Origin: Asaia bogorensis
GTDB taxonomy: Bacteria > Pseudomonadota > Alphaproteobacteria > Reyranellales > Reyranellaceae
NCBI GenBank assembly: GCA_945889625.1
Contig: CAMDCE010000020.1
Coordinates: forward strand, 1 to 64,000
Length of the DNA: 64,000 nt
Direction of reading: 5' to 3'
Position numbers and translations under genes: made by a program
Shown here: in pieces, positions 1 through 8,627 of the stretch
Position numbering within the stretch: the stretch's first letter is position 1
How the letters are laid out: the number at the start of each line of letters is the position of its first letter
The notes under the pieces: generated by a model
Told to the model about the DNA's origin: nothing
Seen by the model: only the letters and a program-made list of their open reading frames with translations
Database searches by the model: none

Positions 1-790
1 CAAAGATAAATCCAATATCCTTGTCTTCGTGTCTGGCGAACATGATCCGGGCACCTTTTGAGGCAGCCATGCGTCGGAACATGGTGTGGTAGAATTTCTT
101 TGGCTGCCGCTCTGCCATCCCACACTGTCCAATACCCTTCCAACTGGAAAGCTCGACCGAGAGCATTCGACGATAGATTGCGTCGATTTCAGATATCGCG
201 GTGGGACCGTATCGTTCGAACGTCACGCCTTTTTCCGCTGCACGTCTGCTCTGCTTCCTCAGTTTTCGACGATGGTTTGCCGAGCGCCGCGATAGGAAGC
301 CGTCCATGCCCCCGGCAAGAGACGCGGCACATTGAGTTTCCAATGAGTGCCGAGAAAACACGAACCCGACGGGAAAGTTCTTTCGAAGCTTTTTGTAGAC
401 AGCGCCCTGCGGAGGTATCGCACTGATCATGATCTTCGGGAAAGTTGGGGCGTAGTGCCGTTCGATATCAATCAAGGTGTCCCGAAGAAGTTCGGTGCCT
501 TTTGGTCCTAGGACATTGTTTCCAAAAAACCATCTCGGTTCGATTGGTGTCAGATAAATGTCCTCGGGCGAGAAAATCTTTTCGGCGAATGCCACTAGGC
601 TGTCATCCGAGTGTCTGATCAAGAGCCGGCGCTTCGGGCTGAAGGCGTCATGAAACGACAGCTGCCAGCTCGGCGAGCAGCAGAATGGGTCCTGCTGGCG
701 TGTTTGGATAGCGAGCTTGTTCCAGAGAGATTGAGGTCGGTCCAAGCTTAGAACTTCTTTGGCCGACGTGAACAGTGACTCTGGTGGCAT
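1..790 (-). CDS. GNAT-fold (BioF2/CelD/FemAB-like) acetyltransferase, cut by the window edge
   Basis: The frame is open from an ATG at 790 to the left edge, giving 263 visible codons and no stop, so the C-terminus lies outside the window. The N-terminus contains a W-x-L-x-x-F segment typical of this group, and about residue 150 reads FLSRRSANHRRKLRKQSRRA, the basic helix that starts the second GNAT half of the Acetyltransf_6 family. These proteins transfer acyl or aminoacyl groups in envelope or exopolysaccharide synthesis. The substrate here is unknown. The start follows the stop of the next gene by 14 bases, so the two are probably co-transcribed. Base composition is more A/T-rich than the rest of the window. 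Family call is by motif only. Confidence 0.66.
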   Translation of the reverse strand, partial: MPPESLFTSAKEVLSLDRPQSLWNKLAIQTRQQDPFCCSPSWQLSFHDAFSPKRRLLIRHSDDSLVAFAEKIFSPEDIYLTPIEPRWFFGNNVLGPKGTELLRDTLIDIERHYAPTFPKIMISAIPPQGAVYKKLRKNFPVGFVFSRHSLETQCAASLAGGMDGFLSRRSANHRRKLRKQSRRAAEKGVTFERYGPTAISEIDAIYRRMLSVELSSWKGIGQCGMAERQPKKFYHTMFRRMAASKGARIMFARHEDKDIGFIF

Positions 791-804
791 TTCGGCGGGC
801 TCTC

Positions 805-1335
805 TTACCGACCGGGCTGATGAGGGTACTTGGATAATTCCTCGAAAGCTTGAACTTCCTGTTGGACATATTCTGCCCCTACTATCGCGCACGCGGCGAT
901 ACGGTCTTCGCCTGACGCAACGCGCGTCGCGATGACTCGACGGTTCGTCTCCACCAGCACCTTCCACTCGGTTGGGTTGGTCTCAAGCTCAAACGCACGT
1001 CTTCGCACATCAGTTTTCGATTCGCGCGGCACATAGTCAATAGCCATTTCGAGCGTATCCGAGATTCGGAGTGAAGATGGCCCGAGAACCCCGGCGCAAG
1101 TGCCGTCGGACAACTCGATGCCAAGTGCCGCAAACGTCACCATGGTGTTGGCAAGCTCGGTGGGTGACCGTCCTGCATAAGGATTCGGACTACCCGCTGG
1201 TGTTGTACTTTGTTGGTTAGGTCGGTAACGCGCCTCATGAATCGGACGCTCCATGCTTTGCTGAGCAATGGCGATTGGGTGTCCCCACCCTGGCGTAACA
1301 ATCGTCAACGCGAGCAGAAGCATAGTGGATTGCAT
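805..1335 (-). CDS. Small secreted hypothetical protein
   Basis: About 176 residues from the ATG at 1335 (MQSTMLLLALTIV...), which gives a normal signal peptide ending near AIAQQ. The frame stays open to an ATG at 1386, but that start lies right against a GAAGGG and would bury the signal peptide. The mature part is rich in Arg/Glu, has two cysteines, and contains repeated Val-Ile-Ala-Thr-Arg type strands. I recognise no family. It is the first of two small exported proteins in the A/T-rich island and is followed within 14 bases by the acetyltransferase gene, suggesting an envelope-related unit. Real coding status is supported by signal peptide and operon spacing only. Confidence 0.5.
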   Translation of the reverse strand: MQSTMLLLALTIVTPGWGHPIAIAQQSMERPIHEARYRPNQQSTTPAGSPNPYAGRSPTELANTMVTFAALGIELSDGTCAGVLGPSSLRISDTLEMAIDYVPRESKTDVRRRAFELETNPTEWKVLVETNRRVIATRVASGEDRIAACAIVGAEYVQQEVQAFEELSKYPHQPGR

Positions 1336-1463
1336 GATCGCAAAGGACCCGCGCGGGCATAGATTCCAAGGTGTCAGGGCAATCATCCCTTCAGATCATT
1401 CTGGACACGCCACCGGCCTGTTTCGACGCTGCAGCACCACTTGATGAAGTCATACAGGCCTAT

Positions 1464-1793
1464 TCAGAAGGCGCAGACTGCAATGGAATACGTCGGCGGA
1501 CCAATGAGCTTCCAAATGATGCCGCGATTGTCGAGGGTGTATACCACGTAGGTATTTTTGCCATCGTAGAAGACCCGAGTGCCACTCTTGTCTGACATTA
1601 GACGCTGCATGACTGCATCGTACCGCGAACCCGTTACGTCCATTCCGCCTGCTTTGCCGCAATCCCCTTCTTCAAAGTGACGCTTTTCGGCCGCGCCTGC
1701 GAAGCGACTGGCATTGGACGACTGAGCGGCGAGAGAGGCGACCTGTCCGAGCGCCATAACACTTACCACCAACACCACAATGGGTGCCTTCAT
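1464..1793 (-). CDS. Small secreted hypothetical protein (109 aa)
   Basis: A clear Sec signal peptide (MKAPIVVLVVSVMALGQ..., cleavage after SLAAQ, about residue 24) precedes an 85-residue mature domain with two cysteines (GDCGKAGG and the C-terminal AVCAF) that could form a disulfide. No family recognised. Its ATG overlaps the TGA of the upstream gene (ATGA at 1790-1793), so translation is probably coupled to the HGG-type protein next door. Confidence 0.6.
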   Translation of the reverse strand: MKAPIVVLVVSVMALGQVASLAAQSSNASRFAGAAEKRHFEEGDCGKAGGMDVTGSRYDAVMQRLMSDKSGTRVFYDGKNTYVVYTLDNRGIIWKLIGPPTYSIAVCAF

Positions 1794-2152
1794 GGGACCA
1801 CCCGCCGTTTGGCGACAGAAGCTTTAGAGACGAAGCGCGGAGGAACCAACGCCAACAACTCCGGATCGTGTCTCAAAAGTAGGTCAACCTGATCGGTCCG
1901 CAGCGGACCAATCCGATAGCGACTGGACCTCGGCGCAAGCTGTAACGCCTCGATGACGTGTGAAAGCGCCTTTAGCCGGACTATCGTGACCTTCCGGCTG
2001 ACCAAAGATTCGGCAGCCCACCGGCCGTGGCGTCGGGCATTCCCATTTTTGGGCTGACCACCCCGACGCCGGACAGGGCCGGCAATGTTGGCGCATTCGT
2101 TACCGATTTCGCGGCCTCGGCCGGCTCGTTTGACCGGGGAGATCGTATTCAT
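1790..2152 (-). CDS. Small phage/island-type protein with GxPxxxNARxHG motif
   Basis: About 120 residues from the ATG at 2152; another in-frame ATG at 2167 cannot be excluded. The motif GGQPKNGNARRHGRWAAE is the basic G-x-P-x-N-x-N-A-x-x-H-G segment common in small proteins of alphaproteobacterial phages and genomic islands, often near terminase or transfer genes. Function is unknown; the motif suggests nucleic-acid contact. It overlaps the next gene by four bases. Its presence beside a tRNA supports a mobile origin for 1-2.4 kb. Confidence 0.5.
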   Translation of the reverse strand: MNTISPVKRAGRGREIGNECANIAGPVRRRGGQPKNGNARRHGRWAAESLVSRKVTIVRLKALSHVIEALQLAPRSSRYRIGPLRTDQVDLLLRHDPELLALVPPRFVSKASVAKRRVVP

Positions 2153-2215
2153 TGCGCATTGCCCCATCGTGTCCGTGAAATCGTAACCCAATCTGCGCTG
2201 ATGGTACCAAAGCAA

Positions 2216-2444
2216 AAAAGGGCCCCTGCCCCCGGGGTGGGGTCAGACCACCCGGAAATAAACGGACCGCCGCACCGGTCAGACGGCCCTTCATCAAACC
2301 CGCCGCCAAGTGGCGTTATCCAAAGCCTTCCGAAACACTGGGGCGGAGCGGCAGGGGCATGCCGAATTTCGCGTCGGTGCCCGCAATGTGCCCGCATATG
2401 GCGGACTTCCTCGAAGTGGTTTGCCGATAACCCACTGAAAAGAT
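2216..2444. other. Non-coding stretch at island/tRNA-Arg junction with 11-bp tandem repeat
   Basis: No convincing gene is seen between the HGG protein and tRNA-Arg. At 2378-2399 the sequence GTGCCCGCAAT is repeated in tandem (GTGCCCGCAT-A), 9 of 11 bases equal, about 45 bases from the tRNA 3' end. This is where an integrase attachment site or arm-type sites would lie if an element had entered the tRNA. Confidence 0.3.
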
Positions 2445-2521
2445 TGGCGACCCCGGCGTGACTCGAACACGCAACATCCTGCTTAGAAGGCAGGTGCTCT
2501 ATCCGGTTGAGCTACGGGGTC
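2445..2521 (-). tRNA. tRNA-Arg (anticodon TCT)
   Basis: Reading the minus strand, the acceptor GACCCCG pairs with CGGGGTC, the D arm is AGCTC...GAGC, and the anticodon arm is CCTGC-CTTCTAA-GCAGG with anticodon TCT (reads AGA). The T arm contains GTTCGAGTC. A CCA is encoded at 2447-2445. The tRNA body is 2448-2521. It borders an A/T-rich accessory stretch on its 3' side. Confidence 0.95.
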
Positions 2522-2578
2522 GTATTCCAAGAATACACGAGACCCCTCGCAAAGGCTCGGGGTGAGCGCCAAGGGCGC

Positions 2579-2881
2579 TCAGTGTGTCCAGCGGCCGACC
2601 CGGGTGAAGGCGAAGTTGTCGGCGTAGGCCTTCGGTCTGATGCCGCGCGCGTGGGGCTGCTCGACGGTGTATTGCCAGCCGTTCTTTTCGGCGTGCGCCT
2701 TGGCCTCGTCGAGGGTCGGGAACCAGAGCTGCACCTGCTCCATCGTGTTGCGCGAACCGGTCCAGCCCATCAGCGGATCGAGTTCCTTGGGCGCCGGCTC
2801 GCTTTCCAGCAGCCACTCGTGCGTCCTGCGCTGGCCGGATTGCATGGCCGTCTTGGCCGGCTTGAAGATTCGTACCCTCAT
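2579..2881 (-). CDS. ETC complex I subunit conserved region protein (NDUFS4-like, 100 aa)
   Basis: Accessory subunit of respiratory NADH:ubiquinone oxidoreductase in alphaproteobacteria and mitochondria (PF04800). The start MRVRIFKPAKTAMQSGQ is the conserved N-terminus, followed by W-x-L-E-x-E, LMGWTGSRNT, WFPTLDEAKAHAEKNGW and a C-terminal KAYADNFAF...RW. The ATG at 2881 has GGAG about 10 bases upstream and gives the family length; longer reading frames run backward through tRNA-Pro and are artefacts. It sits alone between two tRNA genes, as is common for this gene in the class. Confidence 0.9.
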   Translation of the reverse strand: MRVRIFKPAKTAMQSGQRRTHEWLLESEPAPKELDPLMGWTGSRNTMEQVQLWFPTLDEAKAHAEKNGWQYTVEQPHARGIRPKAYADNFAFTRVGRWTH

Positions 2882-2921
2882 CTTCCCCATTCTCCAACGA
2901 CGCTCATCTTCGGCGGGCGGA

Positions 2922-2998
<77 letters not shown>

Positions 2999-3079
2999 CC
3001 GCAACCGCTTGTGACGCGGGGGGTTCTAGCAGTGCAGCGGCCACCTCGAAAGCGCAATTTCCGGGTGCTATGGTGGTTC

Positions 3080-3487
3080 ATGTTCGACCAGACGCCCGAA
3101 GACGGCGGCGGTGGACGGGCGCCCTCGATCAACGTCCTGGGCGGCGTTCTGCAGCCTTGCTCCAGCGAGCCGCTGACCGGCTTTTATCGCGACGCCTGCT
3201 GCAACACGGGGCGCGAGGACCATGGCCTGCACACGGTCTGTGTGGTCCTGACGGCGGCGTTCCTCGCCTTCTCGAAGTCAGCCGGCAACGATCTCAGCAC
3301 GCCGATGCCCCAGTACGGCTTCGCCGGCCTCAAGCCTGGCGACCGCTGGTGTCTCTGCGCCGCCCGCTGGAAGGAAGCGCTCGACGCCGGCGCGGCGCCC
3401 GACGTCGTGCTCGAGTCCACCCACGCCGTGACCCTTCGGGTCGTGCCTCTGGCCGAATTGAAGAAATTCGCCGTCAAGCTTCAATGA
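3080..3487 (+). CDS. DUF2237 family protein
   Basis: 135 residues. The whole chain matches the DUF2237 pattern: NVLGG-x-L-x-PC near residue 16, PLTGFYRD-x-CCNTG, HTVC-x-V-x-T, FSKS-x-GNDLSTP, [19 protein letters not shown]-x-EA and a closing V-x-LE-x-THA. The four conserved cysteines suggest metal or redox binding, but no biochemical role is established for the family. The stop at 3485-3487 lies only a base or two from the start of IS5 transposase sequence, so the natural C-terminus may have been trimmed by the insertion. Confidence 0.88.
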   Translation: MFDQTPEDGGGGRAPSINVLGGVLQPCSSEPLTGFYRDACCNTGREDHGLHTVCVVLTAAFLAFSKSAGNDLSTPMPQYGFAGLKPGDRWCLCAARWKEALDAGAAPDVVLESTHAVTLRVVPLAELKKFAVKLQ

Positions 3488-3488
3488 A

Positions 3489-3724
3489 CTGGTAGCCATC
3501 GAGAGCGTCGAGCGCCCGGCGGGCGTCAATGGCTTCCAACTCCTGCCCCGGCGATGGGTCGTCGAGCGCACCTTTGCCTGGCTGGGACGCAGCCGACGCC
3601 TCGCCAAGGACTTCGAGGCGACCATCGCCAGCGCAACCGCCTGGCTGCTCCTCGCCCATTTGCGTCTGCTCTCGCGACGACTCGCAAGGCCTTGATGCCG
3701 TTGCACTCATTTTGAGTCAGACTC
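3489..3724 (+). mobile_element. 3' remnant of an IS5-family (IS427-type) element: transposase C-terminus plus right end
   Basis: Codons 3489-3695 read [19 protein letters not shown] followed by [20 protein letters not shown] and [18 protein letters not shown], ending at TGA 3693-3695. This is the C-terminal part of an IS5-type DDE transposase with the catalytic Glu in VVERTF. The N-terminal two thirds are missing. The end at 3705-3724 reads, on the minus strand, GAGTCTGACTCAAAATGAGT. It matches 15 of 20 bases of the left end of the other IS5 remnant in the window, so it is probably the true right inverted repeat. No start codon of its own; a dead fragment. Confidence 0.82.
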
Positions 3725-3773
3725 TCAGGATGAGGTTGGGCTATATCGGCGTTCAGTGAAGGAAGGTACTAGA

Positions 3774-4535
3774 TCAGCTCGGCCGACGCGCGTACCTCGC
3801 TGCCCGCAGCAGCCGGCCGTCGGCTGTCTTCAGCCGTTCGAAGCGGACACCGAACGTCGCATCGAGCAGGGGATCGTCGATCAGGCGGCCGGCCGGTCCG
3901 TCGGCGACGACGGTTCCGCGATCCAGCACGACGATGCGATCGAAGAAACTGAAAGCCAGGTCGAGGTCGTGCACGACGACGATCGAAAGCCGGTCCTGAC
4001 CGCGCCGGGCCAGCGCCTCGATGACGTCCAGACGATGCCGGATGTCGAGCGCCGCGGCGGGTTCATCGGCCAGCAGCACCGGCGGATCGACGACCAGCAC
4101 CGTGGCCAGCAAGACGCGCGCGCGCTCGCCGCCTGAAAGCGTCGACCAGCGCCGCCGCTCCAGCCCCGACAGTTCGAACGTCGCGGCCATGCGGTCGAGG
4201 GCGTCGGCGGCGGGCCGCCCGCCGCGCTCGGCGCCTAGCCGGACGAGCTCGGCCACGGTGAGGTCCCAGTGCGGCTCGAAATACTGCGGCAGAAAGCCGA
4301 TCGTTCGGGCGCGCGCTGCAGGGGACAGGGTCGCGAGGTCGCGGTCGCCGATCCGCACCCGTCCCGACGTCGGCGGCTCGATTCCAGCCATCACCTTCAA
4401 CAGGGTCGATTTCCCCGCGCCGTTGGGGCCGATCACGGCAATGGAGCCCGTCGAACCGGACGACAGCGACAGGTCCCGGAGCAGCGTTGCCCGGCCGCGC
4501 CTGACGACGAGATTGTCGGCCGCAATCGCCGTCAT
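3774..4535 (-). CDS. btuD: Cobalamin ABC transporter ATP-binding protein
   Basis: 253 residues. Walker A GPNGAGKST at 36-44, a Q-loop (FLPQYFEP) near 84, signature LSGGE at 133-137, Walker B LLADEP at 154-159 and a switch His in VVVHD. Length and sequence fit the FecE/BtuD/HmuV ATPase family that powers import of corrinoids, haem or siderophores from the periplasm. It is the last gene of a riboswitch-led operon and its ATG overlaps the permease stop (ATGA at 4532-4535). Vitamin B12 is the favoured substrate because of the riboswitch. Confidence 0.87.
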   Translation of the reverse strand: MTAIAADNLVVRRGRATLLRDLSLSSGSTGSIAVIGPNGAGKSTLLKVMAGIEPPTSGRVRIGDRDLATLSPAARARTIGFLPQYFEPHWDLTVAELVRLGAERGGRPAADALDRMAATFELSGLERRRWSTLSGGERARVLLATVLVVDPPVLLADEPAAALDIRHRLDVIEALARRGQDRLSIVVVHDLDLAFSFFDRIVVLDRGTVVADGPAGRLIDDPLLDATFGVRFERLKTADGRLLRAARYARRPS

Positions 4536-5512
4536 GTGCGCAGCCTGCGGGCCAGCAGCAGGATGAAGAACGGACCGCCCGCCACGGCGGTCACCAGGCC
4601 GAGGGGAATCTCGGCTGGCGGCAGTGCGGCGCGGGCGATCGCGTCGGCCAGGATGACCACGATGGCGCCGATCAGAGCCGAGGCCGGGAGCAGCGGCCGA
4701 TGCAGCGGGCCGACAAGCCAGCGCGCGATGTGAGGCGACGCGAGACCGACGAAGGCGACCAGGCCGCCAAAAGCCACGGCAGCCGCCACGACCACCGAGC
4801 CCGCGAGCACCGCAAGCGCGATGAAGCGCGGCACGTTGAGACCAAAGGCGATCGCCATGGTCTCGCCGAGCCCAAGCACGTCGAGGCGGCCGGCGAGCAA
4901 CAGCGCAAGACCGAGGCAGCCGGCTGAAATCAGCGCCAGCACGCCGAGCATCGACCAGGTCGGAGTTTGCACGCCGCCCAGCACCCAGCTCAGCACGACC
5001 TGCAGGCTGACGGTGTCGTCGGACAGAGCGAGCATCAGGAAAGAGCGCAGCGCGCCCAGGATCGCGGCAATCGCCACACCGGCCAGCAGCAGGCCCGCTG
5101 CATCGACTGCGCCGGCCACGCGCGAGATGCCGATCACGAGGACGGTCGCTCCCCATGCCCCGGCGAAGGCCAGCAGCGGCAGGGTAAAGGCTTGCGGCGC
5201 CATCAGCGGGACCAGCAGCGCAACCGTGGCGCCCAGCGCCGCGCCGCCAGCCGATCCCAGCAGATACGGCTCCGCCAGGGGATTGCGGAACACGCCCTGA
5301 TAGATGGCGCCGCCCAGCCCGAGCAGCGCGCCGACGAAACCCGCCGCCAGGACGCGCGGGATTCGCCAGTCGAACAGGAGCCGGCTGCGCAATGCCCGAT
5401 CGCCCTCGACCGCCCGCACCAGATCGGCGGGCGTGGCCCAATCGTGGCCGGCACAGGCGGCGATCAGGATGGCGACGACGAGGGCGATGCCCAGGAGCAG
5501 CCAGACCCTCAT
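4532..5512 (-). CDS. btuC: Cobalamin ABC transporter permease (FecCD/BtuC family)
   Basis: 326 residues with about nine or ten membrane segments starting at residue 3. FecCD hallmarks are RIPRVLAA near residue 50, GAALGLGGAIYQG..RNPLAEPYLLG near 64-85, and GLASPHIAR-x-L-x-G near 265, followed by PAEIPLG-x-VTA-x-GGPFF at the C-terminus. It forms the transmembrane channel for BtuD. It overlaps btuF by four bases upstream and btuD by four bases downstream, so the three are translated as a unit. Confidence 0.87.
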   Translation of the reverse strand: MRVWLLLGIALVVAILIAACAGHDWATPADLVRAVEGDRALRSRLLFDWRIPRVLAAGFVGALLGLGGAIYQGVFRNPLAEPYLLGSAGGAALGATVALLVPLMAPQAFTLPLLAFAGAWGATVLVIGISRVAGAVDAAGLLLAGVAIAAILGALRSFLMLALSDDTVSLQVVLSWVLGGVQTPTWSMLGVLALISAGCLGLALLLAGRLDVLGLGETMAIAFGLNVPRFIALAVLAGSVVVAAAVAFGGLVAFVGLASPHIARWLVGPLHRPLLPASALIGAIVVILADAIARAALPPAEIPLGLVTAVAGGPFFILLLARRLRT

Positions 5513-6405
5513 CGAACCGGCGCCGTCGGATGGAAGAGTGCCGCCAGACGTTCGATGCCGTCGATCGTCCGCGGACCGGGGATCAGCAGTTCGGTGCGGT
5601 TGACCGCGTGCGCGCGCTTGTCGCGCACGGCACGCATGTCCGCCCAGCCCGGCCGGGCAATCAGCTCCTCGAGGCCCTTCTCGCTGCCGGCAAACAGCAG
5701 CACGTCGGGATCGGCGTTGAGGATCGCCTCGGGCGAGACCTGGGCGATCGCAGCCGTCCCTTCGAGACCGAAACGCCCGCCGGCCCGCACGATCGCGTCG
5801 CCGGTGTAGGTGCCTTGTCGCGCGACGAGCATGAGGCCGTTACCTAGCCGGCCGGTGATCATGATGGTGCTGGGCGGCTTCTGGCCCTCGACGCGCTGGC
5901 GCACGGCCGCCATGCGCCGGTCCATTCCGGCGACGACCGCCTCGCCTCGCTCGGGCACGCCGGCGATCAGCGCCATCAGGCGGATGTTGGCCAGAATCTC
6001 CGCCACGTTGCGCTGCAGCAGCACCACGATCGGAATACCCAGCCGTTCCATTGGATCGATCAGCTGGTTGGCAGCCTGCCGCGACGGCGTGACCACGACG
6101 AGGTCGGGCCGCAGCGCCACGACGGCATCGACCGAGAAACCGAGCCTCCCGCCGACCAGCGGCCGGTCCAATACCTCCCGCGGATAGCGCGTATAGGCCT
6201 CGATGCCGACGATGCGGTCGGCGAGGCCAAGCGACGCGATGATCTCGGTGTTCGAGGCGAAGATCGGCACGATCCGCTGCGGCGGTGCCGGCAGCGTCAC
6301 GGAGCGGTTGAAGGCGTCGCGGATCGTGAGCGGCCCGGCCATCGCCGGGCCGGACAGGCCAAGAACGCAACATGCCGCAACCAAGACGAGGCGGGCGTTC
6401 GGCAT
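5509..6405 (-). CDS. btuF: Periplasmic cobalamin-binding protein (BtuF-like)
   Basis: 298 residues from the ATG at 6405. A signal peptide ends near PAMAGP (about residue 25), then a helical-backbone binding fold of the TroA/BtuF class: RIVPIFASNTEIIASLG, VGIEAYTRYP, LVGG--SVDAVVALRPDLVV, a long connecting helix, and a C-terminal lobe with ILNADPDVLLF and RPGWADMRAVRDKR. It delivers the ligand to the BtuCD transporter. Its ATG overlaps the stop of the TonB receptor gene (TGATG at 6403-6407). Confidence 0.84.
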   Translation of the reverse strand: MPNARLVLVAACCVLGLSGPAMAGPLTIRDAFNRSVTLPAPPQRIVPIFASNTEIIASLGLADRIVGIEAYTRYPREVLDRPLVGGRLGFSVDAVVALRPDLVVVTPSRQAANQLIDPMERLGIPIVVLLQRNVAEILANIRLMALIAGVPERGEAVVAGMDRRMAAVRQRVEGQKPPSTIMITGRLGNGLMLVARQGTYTGDAIVRAGGRFGLEGTAAIAQVSPEAILNADPDVLLFAGSEKGLEELIARPGWADMRAVRDKRAHAVNRTELLIPGPRTIDGIERLAALFHPTAPVR

Positions 6406-8627
6406 CAGAACGTCACCTGCGCGCCGACGATGAACTGGCGGCCCGGCATTGAATTTCCGCACGAGCCGTTTTGCGCGGCAAAGTTCGCCCGGCACGGGTT
6501 CTGGTCCAGGGCGAAGAAGATCGGGTGATCGTTGATGTCGAAAACGTTGTTCACGGCCCCGAAGAGCTTCACGCCCTTCCGAAGTTCGACCTCGCCCCGC
6601 ATGTTCCAGACCCAGAACGCTTCCTTCCTGTAGACCGTGACGGTCCGGACCTGACCGGGGAAAAAGACCGGCGAAAGGGCTTCCTCGGTGTTGTACCACA
6701 TGGGTCCGCGCAGAATTCCCAGGACCTGCAGGTTCCACGGCACTTCCGTGTCGGCCTGGCCGAAGCGGGTTCCGATCGACGTCTCGTACTCGTTGATCCG
6801 CGTCGCACGATCAGTGCCGGCCGTCCTCACCACCGCACCGTAGTCGGTCATCTTGAAATTGTAGTAGCCGTTGCCGAATAGCGTCCAACGCCATGACGGA
6901 GGTGCGGGCAGCGCCAACGTCCGAAGGACATCGGCTTCAAGCTGGAACTCCAGCCCCTGGACCTGGATGTTCCCGGGATTGTTCTGGTACTGCTGGACGA
7001 CCACGCCGCCCACCGACGACTGCGTCACGGCCGAGATCCGGTTGCTGATGACGTTCTGGAACAGAGCGACGTCGAGCCGCGCGGCCGGCGCCGTGAGGGT
7101 GGCACCGACCTCGAGCTGGCTGCTGGTCTCCGGCGCAATGTTCGGATTGCCGAAGATCGTCGTGCCGATCGGCGTCCTCGTGAAGTTGGAGCCGAGCTCC
7201 GTGGCCGTCGGCGCACGAAAGCCTGAGGAGACGCCCACCCGACCGTTCAGCCAGTCGGTGACCCGCAAGGTCGATCCTACGGAGTAGGTGGTCGCCTGAT
7301 AGTTGACGCTGTCCGGGATCAGGGTCAGAGCGTTGGGCGTGGCATCGAGCGACGTCGTGCCGAAAGTCTGGCGCACGCCGCCCCGGACAATCAGGCGATC
7401 GTCGAACAGCTTCTGCGAATCCTCGGCGTACAACGCCCAAACGCTCGACGTTTCATTGTTGTCCTGCGGCGACAGCTGGGGAACGTTAACGGCAGGAGGG
7501 CCGGCGCGGAAGCGGGTGGAGCGTATCCAGCTCTTCTCCCAGTCGACCCCGAGCAACAACTCGTTGCTCGACCAGACCTTGTAGCGCGGTTGAAAGCGGG
7601 CGCCGAGGATGTCGAGCTGACGCCGGTTGTGATCCATCGTCGATCGCGTGGCGATCGAGTTCAGGTTGCTGAGCACCGATGGATTGTTGAGATCGTCGAC
7701 GTCCTGGACGTAGTAGGCCTGAAAGTAGGCATTGCCACGGCCATCCGGCGTCTTGCCGTTGTAGGTGAAATCGACCGACTAGTTGTAACGCGTGTCGAAG
7801 GCGAAAATGTTGGCGCCTGACCCGCGGAAGCCTGCATCGTAGATGCCGTCGGTACGCGCCGTCACATCGACGCGGTTGTCGTCATCGATCTGCCAGCCGA
7901 AGGCGGCCAGCGCGCCTTTCCTGTTCCAGGCGGTATTCAGTTCCGGCGCGCCGCCGCCGACCTGGTAGTTCTGCTGGCTGCTGCCCGAGAGTCCGACATA
8001 CCAGTCGACCGAACTGTGCGTCCCGCCTGTCTGAGCCTTGCCCTGGAAGTAATCCCACGAGCCGGCGCTCGCCTCGACGAGATTGCCGGGCGCCGTGCGG
8101 CCGTTCTTCAGGATGATGTTGATGACACCGCCCATGTTCTGGCTGCCGTAGACGATGGACGACGGCCCACGGACGATTTCGATGCGCTGGACGTCGGCAA
8201 GCGACAGCTTGGAGACGTTTGCCGTGCCGGCGCGGTGGCCGTTGATCAGCACCAGGACCTGGCTCTTGAAATCGCGCCCCTGTCCCTCGGTGGCTCCGCC
8301 GCGGATGTTGATCGAGGTCTGCCCGGGGGACCATTCACTCATGAAGCCCACGGCGTTCTCGGCCAACAGCTCGGTCACCGACTTGGCGGAGGAGTGCTTG
8401 ATCCTGTCCTGATTGATGACCTGCACCGTGCTGTAGATGTTGGTCACGGGCTCGGGATAGCCCGTCGCCGTGACGACGACATCGGGCATCATGACCGGCG
8501 ACGGGTCGGGCTGCTGAGGCGTGGGAGGTTGAGGGGGAGGCTGTTGGGCACTGGCAGGCGACAGCCAGATCGCCGTCGAGATCAAGGCGGCACTCGCCAT
8601 GCCGAAACGCAGATATGACTTGCTCAT
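6405..8627 (-). pseudogene. btuB: TonB-dependent receptor (BtuB-like) interrupted by one in-frame amber codon
   Basis: Outer-membrane gated beta-barrel for corrinoid uptake. From ATG 8627 (RBS GGGGAAG five bases upstream; ATG overlaps the stop of the methyltransferase gene) the protein has a signal peptide, a Pro/Gln-rich stretch, a TonB box-like PDVVVTATGYPEP, a plug with SINIRGG--G and IEIVRGPSSIVYGS, then barrel strands. After FDTRYN a TAG (7779-7781) stops the frame; the same frame resumes at once with SVDFTYNGK and runs to a normal barrel end, closing in the aromatic strand FIVGAQVTF at 6408. Without the TAG it would be about 740 residues, the usual length. Either a recent inactivation or a base error. 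The 3' half could only be made by reinitiation or suppression. Confidence 0.86.

Noticed and set aside
7779-7781. Amber as pyrrolysine or other recoding
   Set aside because: No pyl genes or structured element seen, and TonB receptors have no such residue; nonsense mutation or base error is simpler.
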